This document shows, one piece after another, positions 56,801-64,000 of a DNA stretch of 64,000 nt (position 1 is its first letter; each line of letters starts with the position of its first letter). The DNA comes from Neodontobutis hainanensis. Its lineage: Eukaryota > Chordata > Actinopteri > Gobiiformes > Odontobutidae. The translations under genes and the position numbers were made by a program. The stretch lies in assembly GCA_024349245.1 (NCBI GenBank), contig JALDNG010000021.1, forward strand, positions 684,501 through 748,500, written 5' to 3'. The notes beneath the pieces are model-generated. The model did no database searches. It was not told where the DNA came from and worked only from the letters and a program-made list of their open reading frames with translations.

Positions 56801-58332
56801 TGGATCCTGACCTAGTGCTTGGGAACCAGAAGAGTACGGGAAGTATTTTGTTTATTATAATCTCTGTGACAGTGTACAAAAGGCCGAATGTACTAGACTC
56901 TTAAATCAGAGCAGCCACAGTAACTGAGGCAATAGATTCCAGGACTTTCCAGGAGGATATTAAACATAGCTTAAAGACAATCTGAATCAGAAATTCTACA
57001 TCCCCAAATAATGTCCCAAACCAGAAGCTCCCAGTTTAACAGAGAGCTGCCAGTTCCCACCATTCATTCACTCAGACAGACACCGATGTAACAGAAAGAG
57101 GAATGGGAACATGAACAATGGCTGAACAGGAGCCAGCAGCAGCAGACACTGGTTTCACCAAAACCTGGTCAAGTCAGAGACACGCTGTTCAACACGGTTT
57201 TATCACAGCACAGCTCAGAAAATAAACAGAGGGCAAGAGTCCAATTTTGATTAATATAGTTTGAGAGAAAATAAACTAATAACTACAGCACAAAGATAAC
57301 TTTTAATCCCTCTCCAAATTAAATTTCTATTGCCTATATTTTACTATTTTCCTTTGTTTAAATGGAAGGGACATTCAATCACAACTCTCGGAACCGGCAG
57401 ATTCCTTGTAGATTATAGTTTGTTTGTGTTTTCTCGAACAAGCGTGCGCACAGTACACACGCACCACACTGATGCAGTACCGCTAACGCCAGAGGTGGCA
57501 CTCTAGTACGAAAACTCCAGAGCCTCAGTAATGCACCTTTAAGGGGACAATAAATTGTTAAATCAAATCAGGTGATAGAATGCTCTGAGCAGAGTCTGGG
57601 AGAAAAACAAGTGAGACTACTTAGATGGCGGCTGTAAATTTAAAAGGTACTCGGTTATTAAAGACCTGTTGTTAAAGACCAAATAAACACTAGTGCGACC
57701 GGTGGAAAAAACCTAGAATTTGAGTTTAGCGCTCCATATGTTTGTAATGTGCAAGTATGAAAAAAATGACCCCTAGTCGTTAACTCCTGGTTTAGTCTTC
57801 TCCATCATGCAGGTTGTCTCTGCTTTAAACCCCTCCTCACCTGTGGCACTCTCAGCACCGTTGTGTCCCCCGTCGTCTGCTTCAACGCCACCAGGACTCC
57901 TCCCAGAAACCCGGCCACTCCGTTAACCCTCACCGCGAACAGGAAGTCCAGGTCAAACGTGGCAACGTAGGTGAGCAGATACGACAGCCCTGCCAGCAAA
58001 CCCGCCGAGACGTTCACCACCGCGAAGAAGATGAGCAGCTCCAGGGCTCCCCACAGCGGCTCCAGCAGTCGCCCACAAGACATGACTGTCCCCACGTTGG
58101 CCGCCACGCCCCACACGTGCTGCTCCACCACGCCATGAGTCACCAGCGTCCACACCCAGAAGTTAGGAGGAAATAAGTAGCCTGGAGTCACCCCTAACGC
58201 GTAGGATGTGTCCACGGCAAAAGAGAGGAGATAAAGCAGGACGACTACAGCGCTGATAGCCTTCACAACAACGCTAGTGCTGGCTAGAGCTGCCAGAAAA
58301 TGTTGTCTGGCGACGGGAAGGTAACGATTCAT
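53596..58332 (-). CDS. tmem115: tmem115, Golgi rhomboid-like membrane protein (three coding exons, 369 aa)
   Basis: Four-pass Golgi membrane protein of the rhomboid-related (UNC-50/TMEM115) group, linked to retrograde Golgi-to-ER traffic and glycosylation in mammals. Coding exons 57841-58332, 56054-56418 and 53596-53848 total 1110 nt in one frame. N-terminal landmarks: ASTSVVVKAISAVVVLLYLL (TM1), VTPGYLFPPNFWVWTLVTHG, RLLEPLWGALELLIFFAVVN and NGVAGFLGGVLVALKQTTGD. Exon 2 adds a hydrophobic helix, then GWVYLRFYQRHSRGRGDMSD, KRYDVGAPSSITISLPGTDP and DAERRR. Exon 3 gives QLALKALNERLKRVEDQSAW, WPSMDDEEDD, a serine-rich acidic tail and SSIISFEDAPSRS. These blocks match human TMEM115 (351 aa) as I recall it; the fish tail is somewhat longer. 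No catalytic rhomboid GxSG serine is seen, as expected for this pseudoprotease-like family. Confidence 0.97.
53849..56053 (-). other. tmem115 intron 2
   Basis: 2.2 kb with a LINE remnant (listed), a poly(A) run at 55128-55141 and a partial DNA-transposon end, AGGGCTGCACAATATATCGC, at 55665-55684. No other coding content. Confidence 0.7.
54410..54770 (+). mobile_element. LINE reverse-transcriptase fragment
   Basis: The plus strand, with frameshifts, reads LDLSKARDTVDHRLLLSTL, DSWFANYLLKQCVQAGSTSS, YLEISRRRASG and SHFYADDSIVYCC, the ordered reverse-transcriptase blocks of a CR1/L2-type LINE. It is opposite in orientation to tmem115. Short and degenerate. Confidence 0.7.
56054..56418 (-). CDS. 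tmem115: tmem115 exon 2
   Basis: Starts VRLKAAPALVLLLLALLRLS (hydrophobic helix), then GALSGWVYLRFYQRHSRGRG, FAFASFFPEALQPAVGLLAG, LVHAALVKIRVCRKMVKRYD and SSITISLPGTDPLDAER. Acceptor CCCTCCAG, donor GTGAGA. A 135-residue frame in another register over the same bases is a GC-rich shadow. Confidence 0.96.
56419..57840 (-). other. tmem115 intron 1, nothing recognised
   Basis: AT-rich, 1.4 kb. The ACACACGCACCACACTGATG segment near 57455 is not a clear repeat. No coding signal. Confidence 0.65.
57841..58332 (-). CDS. tmem115: tmem115 exon 1 (coding): rhomboid-like membrane core
   Basis: 164 codons from MNRYLPVARQHFLAALASTS to TTVLRVPQ, carrying the four predicted membrane helices. Donor GTGAGG. 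The ATG follows acceptor TTTTTCAG with eight bases of leader (CTCTCACC), so a non-coding exon must lie upstream. Confidence 0.96.
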
Positions 58333-58340
58333 GGTGAGAG

Positions 58341-59330
58341 CTGAAAAATTGGGGAATCAAACTGGTTTCTTGGTGCTTTGGTTGGATTTTGGTGAAGGAT
58401 TAACTGCACCAAGCAGAAATGGAAACACCTTTGAGTCCTGGCAACACCACTTCTTTAGACGTCTTCATCTGGAAAGCTGCACAAAGAGGGATATTTGGTC
58501 AAAAGAAAAATCATAACTCATTTTAAAAAGCAAAATTTGTTGTTGTAATTTCTATATTTGGACATTAAACTACCCTTACAAACAACAAAGATATTGATAA
58601 TGCAAGTCACAAGCCTGACCCTTTTAGTCAAACAAGCCAACAAACTTTACAGATAAGCCCCAAAGTGGAAAAGATAACAGTATAATTACCTTTTGTTGTA
58701 ACTTGTTGTAACTTGTGACCTTCAGACATAAGAAACAAAAGGCTCTAAGTCTTTACAAGCTTGAGTAATAGTAATCAGTGGTCCGTCCGCAAATCCTTCC
58801 TCAAACTGCCAACTTCTGTCCAGGCTTAGTTAGCTTCTCAACACATTAGCGCTAGCGTTACGAGCTAATTCAGGGGTTGGTTTTAAAGGCAAGAATGAGT
58901 TGGGTTAAAAAAATGTAGCAGGTTAGTTTGAAGTAGTAAAAGCTTATTGATTATTTATGTCCCCAAAGCTCCATTCCTGGTATCTGCGTTGTCTCGGCCC
59001 AGCGTGTCCAAAGCGAGCCAGAGGATCTCCCGTGGGCCTCCAAAACAAAGCTCAAAACGGCCCAAAAACGCCGTTAAATCGCTTACACTTTAAACAAAAT
59101 CGATTTTAACTTAGCCCCATTTGTTTAGTTTGATGTTCGAGCGGATTTATGAAGAAAAGATCCGCAGAAAATGGTATTAATCGCGGCAGACACTCCTCAG
59201 CTCCAGGAACAGCGGTGAGAGCTACACGGTCCTGCGCCGCCTGCCACCGTCATCACGGCACGGCAGGAGGACGTCGAGGCACGCAGCGTCTACGCAGCAG
59301 CGGTGCATTCTGGGAAAGTGAGTTCTCGCG
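58341..59330 (-). promoter_or_regulatory. tmem115: tmem115 5' intron and promoter region
   Basis: The sequence becomes CpG-rich from about 58980 to 59330. On the minus strand TTCCCAGAATGCA at 59316-59304 matches the core of the ZNF143/THAP11 (SBS) element common at TATA-less promoters. The non-coding first exon should lie between this and 58341, but I could not fix its donor. Confidence 0.45.
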
Positions 59331-59339
59331 TAAAAGTAG

Positions 59340-60400
59340 GCGATTCAATTTTAACTTTAAATAATAGTTGTGTCATTTGAAAACACAAACTTGCTGGCAT
59401 ATAAAAATAAATGAATTGACTTCAAAATGTATTAAAATGTCTTGAAACTTTTGAAGAAGTCTGGAGTTTTCACAGTGTATTATTTGTTTTAGGACCCTCA
59501 CTCTACGACAACTCTTCTCCACATGAAATAATTTACACATGAGCTCTCTCTGTCACAGCAGCTGTAACTCAATATTGTTTTGATTTTAACTGAAGGAAGG
59601 ATTTTTGTTAAAAAAGCAACTCACTGGTCAGACCGTACCAAGGTCCTGTGAAGGTCCTCCCCAGTCCCTAGAAGGTTCTCCCGGCTCTGAGTAGTCCCTT
59701 CAGTGGTAGATATTAGACTGTACAAGTCACATGTACAGCTATTACCCATTATTCCACTGTAGGTGTGTACATGGAGTGCTCTTTCATTGTATTGTTAATT
59801 TACCTTGACCTGGATGCACCTTTTAAAATTTTAGATATTTTCTTATTCTATATTTAAATGTTCTAAAGCCTGTATCTTTTTTAATTCATGCTCTCACTTA
59901 TATAAGTTTATGAATTTCCCCATTGTGGGCTCAATAAAGTCTAATCTAATCTACATATGTCTTTGAATTAACCATTTATTTGACTCTATACAACATTAAA
60001 CCAAATAAACCTCCAACACCACAAAAAAAAAAAAAACAGATTGTAAAAATATGGATGTTATCTGCCCGTTGGTCCCGAATTCCCCGATAGTCATTATGAG
60101 AGGGCTTTTTGGCTTTTACTCCAAAGTAAAACAATAGTTTTTAAATAGCATAAACAGATGTAATAATCAAAAATCCCCCCCCAGAGTTGTCATGTAATAA
60201 AAACTTAGCTCTAGAGACCGGAGCCATCTTTTGTACCAGGCTGTAAACATGATTTTTACACCTGTAAAGTCACCATTGGGTTTCTCCTTATATTTCCGCT
60301 TTTGGAGCCTGCCCTCTGGTGGACGCCGATATGTGAGGACCAGTTAGGAGGTTCCATAAGAGACGCTTGCAAAAAACAATCGGCAAAGTGTGATACTGAA
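59340..60400. other. Intergenic with a retroposon tail
   Basis: AT-rich. A LINE-type 3' tail, AATTTCCCCATTGTGGGCTC followed by AATAAAGTCTAATCTAATCT, is at 59908-59952, with a degenerate body upstream to perhaps 59700. A CTCF-like motif is at 60308-60322. Confidence 0.5.
60308..60322 (-). promoter_or_regulatory. CTCF-like motif, full match
   Basis: The minus strand reads CCACCAGAGGGCAGG, which fits the CTCF core without mismatch. It lies about 1 kb upstream of the tmem115 promoter. Confidence 0.6.
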
Positions 60401-63400
60401 CAGTTTCTCTTTATTTACAAACTTCAAAAAATAATCCAAAAGTAAGATCACAGACATTATCCATTGACACAACAGGCTTTGATTCTGACCTTTTCTCAGA
60501 GGCAGCAGCTCCCCTCGGCAAAACTTTCAAACGGAATCGGACGCTCGATCGGCTCGAGTAAATAAATATGTAAATTCAAGTAGAGAGCCGTCGGATACAA
60601 GAGCGTTTGGTCAGTTCAAGGCTTGAGCTGAAGACAGTTTCCTCGTCGGCCGTCGAAGGATGACTTGCACAGACGTTTCTGATATGCAAATAAAAAAAAG
60701 AAGACAATACAAAAGCACTTTTTTCTCTCGAGTGGCTTTGATTTCTGCGACTCATGCAGCAAAACTCATTTTTGAATCCCACAAAATTGACCAGAAAACA
60801 GGATTGGTTGGTCCACGTTTCTTCACACAAAGCAAAAGAAATCACACAATACAGAGCCATTTTGTAACAAAAATCAAGACATTCTTACAAAACAAATGAG
60901 GCAAAAAAATATTCATCAGAAACAAAAGAATTATAAAAAAAATGTAATAAATACACACAGTTATAAATAAATAAATTTGGTAAATTCAAAACATTGTAAA
61001 AAGAGAAAAAAATGAAGTAAATTAACAGCGGTTTATGAAAAAAATGGAAGAAAAAAATGAATAATTGAATGAACGTTTTGTAAGCCGCCATTTTGGATTT
61101 TTCCCATTTTCATTTTTTTTTTTTTTTAAACAAACACAGCTGCTTAAGGATTTGAACTAAACTGGGTTTTGGTTGATTTTTCTCAGTTTTAAGTTTTTAC
61201 AGTGTTGGTTAACCTACAGCAATAAATAGTCATCAAAAACTTTTGGATTTAAATTCTGCTCGACTTTTCAGATTTTATTTGGTCTTGTGCTTGTACAGAT
61301 CTTTATTTCTCTCCTTTTTGTGACTGTTATTGGACAAAGCTACATCTTGTCGCAAAATGAGTTTAAGATGAACCATTAACATTTTTGAGATGAGACAATG
61401 TAAAAAAAAAAACAAAAAAAAAAACAGCAGAATGAAAGCTGGCTCAAGACTCAATTAAAGACAAGTTCAGGACAGTTTGAAGTCGAGTTTTAGGAGGTCT
61501 CTGAGGCTGGAGTGTGATCATTAAATGACAGTGAGATTGCAAACTGGAAAAGCAGAAAAGCCGTATCCATTCTAATTTACGTTACACCATGTATGATCCA
61601 AACCATTATATCATCAAATAAAACCTCTTTTTGTACCATTAAGTGGGTGAGATAATAGAGTATTGTCGAGACAATTTGTAAATGTTTTTTTTTTACCTGT
61701 TTTCTAGAACAAAATCAGCATTTTATTCCCCACAGGCTTGGCTTGACAAAATCTGGTAAAATAAAGTCTGTTGTGCTGCTTATGCGTCGAGGCATCAGTA
61801 TAAAACTAAATTAAATGTGGTATAACATACAGTTTAGCAATCTCACGTCCTTTCCAATCTTCAGAAGTTGTATTTCTCTAGTAAGCCAAAAATACCTCAC
61901 ACTCCCATTTTAAACTCCCCAACTCTACCTTCCTAACATTACACATTTCTCAACTAAATTATCTTTTTTCCTTTTGCAACCCTTTAAAGAAAACACAGGT
62001 ACAAACACAGTAAAGTCACAAGCTTAAACCGAATCCGTGGGTCGCGAGCTCTAACTCCAAACACACACAGATATAGGCTTGAGTGAGTATTTTGCATCGT
62101 TTTTTCTTTTTTGTTTTCTCTATAGGCTACAGTAAGACTGTCAGTGAGATATGCTTCTCTCACGGTTCACATTCACAAAGATGGAGGCAGTAAAAGGCAT
62201 CTTCAGTTGGTAAAGTTTTTTTTTTTACTTTTTTTCCTGCCGCTACAGACACAGTAATTCCTTGTTTTCCTGGCTTTTTTTCTTCAGGCAATAAAAATCA
62301 CATAAATATATTTATATAAAAAGCAAGAAAACTGGTCTTTTTCCACTGTTGCTGCCTAGAGATGTGGTCCCCTTCAGACCTGGCTTTAAAATACAGTGTT
62401 ATGTTCAGAGCTGAGTTGTATCGAGGCTCTTAATATCAGTATTTAATAATTGTCTTACATGAGGCATCGGTGATCATTAATGAAGCATATCACATCAGAG
62501 ATAATAGTTGTACCGCAGACTTTGTCCCTTTTGCACCAACAACGGTTTCAGTCCCTCATAGATTAGACCATAAAACCAGTAGGTCAAGGGAAGTGGAGGG
62601 TTTCCAGGTTAAAGAAAGGTTTGTTGTAGTGACCGTCTGAGCTGCGCTGGGCTTACCCTGCTTTAGGCTGAGATCACAAAGAACATGTGACTGTCCGTGG
62701 TTGTATTAACGACAAAAACTTCATTTTGTTCTTTGTCTGGAGAATAACCATGTCCTCTCTCTCATAACTCTCCTGTAACAGCACGCACACAGCAGCAGCC
62801 GCTACAGAGTCTGCACTGAGCTCTCAAAGCAGTCAGAAAACTCAGAACAGACACAGGTCAACGCACAGACTCTAAAAAATTAACATAATGCTTTGTTTAC
62901 CGTCACAAAATCACATCTGAATGTTATAATCTATTTTTGGTTTGTGTGGAGTCTGTGGCTCGGAGTTTGTGAACCACAGATGAAACCTTTGTTTAATGAA
63001 TAAACTTATTCAATTATTAAACCAAGGTGGAGTTAAGCTGCACCATTTAAAATTAGTAAAGCACTAATTCACTTTTAACTTTCAGACTCACCTTCGCTGA
63101 GCTTAAACTTTAACTCAAAACTACTTGAATCTAAATTGGGTGAGTTAAATAACCCAATTAATGAGTTAAAGCACAATTTTAACTGGTGTAGCCTTAAAAA
63201 CCTTGTTGGTGCCACTGGGTCTTAAGCTTTAACAGTTGCCTTTCATGGGAAATCAGAAGGTAAAGGACTTTCTCAACAGGATCAGAGCCTAAATAAACAG
63301 AAAGATAAGCTCTGTTTTAACCAAACCAGTTTTCCAGATGAAGCTCTAAAGTGAGACACAGGTAAATACCAGGTGACACCTCAACAAGTAAAACTGGTCT

Positions 63401-64000
63401 GTGTCCAGTTAAAGCGAAGACGCACTGAAAGACAAAGTCTGAAGGGGGCCACAGATTTTTAAAAAAGGCCTGGTTTAAAGGCATTTAGAGTTACATTCTC
63501 GGAGTTATAAGGTTATTCTGTGACTGTTTTTTTTTTAAATCCTCAAGCCTTAAATGATCCCACATTTTTCTTAAGGTCATAAACGTACAATACCCATGTC
63601 CTGGCAGTGGATTTAAACTTCAACCAAAAAAACTCAGTAGCATTAGGTCTATGGAGGACATTTTGAAGAAAAGGTTCAAAAGTAGCAATAGTCGACAAAT
63701 TGACAAAACAATATTGAGTTGCTACCAGCTAATGTTATCTGCCATACTGTTTTTATTCTTAGAAGCAAAGAGTGTTTTTCCACATTTAGCAAAGCTGAAA
63801 CTAGAGCTAGTATTTTATTAAAACAGAACTAGTGGCCGTTTGTGGTCACTGCAAGCTGCAAAACGCACTCAGCAGTTTCCCAAAGTTCAGTGATTTCAAT
63901 TCGATCTACTTGGAAACACACAGTCCTCAAATTGTACTTTCTTTGTCATTTTCCAATCAGTCTCCATCGCTGATTAAGCATTTTTTGTTTCCCTAATAGC
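60400..64000 (-). other. Non-coding AT-rich region, possibly the 3' UTR of the next minus-strand gene
   Basis: 3.6 kb with no coding exon on either strand. A minus-strand AATAAA near 60410 and long low-complexity A/T stretches resemble a long vertebrate 3' UTR entering from the right edge. In human, CACNA2D2 flanks TMEM115 on the corresponding side, so cacna2d2 is a candidate; nothing in the window proves it. Confidence 0.3.

Overview
This window comes from a vertebrate nuclear genome, most likely a teleost fish. The genes are split by GT-AG introns. The repeats are typical of ray-finned fish: an L2-type LINE, Tc1-like and hAT-like DNA transposons, tRNA-derived SINE-like sequence and long microsatellites. 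Four protein-coding genes can be rebuilt exon by exon; in all of them the reading frame closes across every junction. The species cannot be named from the sequence.

Layout. (1) 1-23.7 kb, plus strand: the 3' part of celsr3, the seven-pass atypical cadherin of planar cell polarity. It has 15 coding exons from the GAIN/GPS region through the 7TM bundle to the stop, 847 residues. Its introns are packed with minisatellites, above all a 7.7-kb intron holding about 4.2 kb of a 32-33-bp repeat split by an L2 LINE. (2) 26.5-30.3 kb, minus strand: a six-exon gene for a 288-residue protein I do not recognise, with a BED-like C2H2 finger, an AT-hook-like motif and a C-terminal basic helix. (3) 30.4-35.6 kb: intergenic. 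It holds the gene's CpG-rich promoter, a possible plus-strand first exon near 31.38 kb, and a well-formed TATA/CCAAT promoter near 32.7 kb with no recognisable gene behind it. (4) 35.6-49.0 kb, minus strand: a rhoA gene (193 aa, four coding exons) with a long 3' UTR and a roughly 8-kb first intron filled with transposon remains. (5) 49-53.3 kb: intergenic, with a broken Tc1-like element. (6) 53.3-59.3 kb, minus strand: tmem115 (369 aa, three coding exons, upstream non-coding exon). (7) 59.3-64 kb: no coding sequence. It is AT-rich and may include the 3' UTR of the next minus-strand gene.

The genes do not form a pathway operon. CELSR3, RHOA and TMEM115 all lie in human 3p21.31, so the window looks like a conserved synteny block; this also supports calling the first gene celsr3 rather than a paralogue. 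CELSR receptors and RhoA are linked functionally through planar cell polarity and actin control, but adjacency here is probably inherited gene order.

I found no clearly new biological system. The items most worth a second look are the uncharacterised finger protein, the orphan promoter with three helically phased CCAAT boxes, the family of arrays in celsr3 introns sharing one GGACTAAACC-type core, a perfect 42-bp palindrome centred on CACGTG, the SR[DE]xLD repeats in the celsr3 tail, and CTCF-like motifs in convergent orientation around rhoA.
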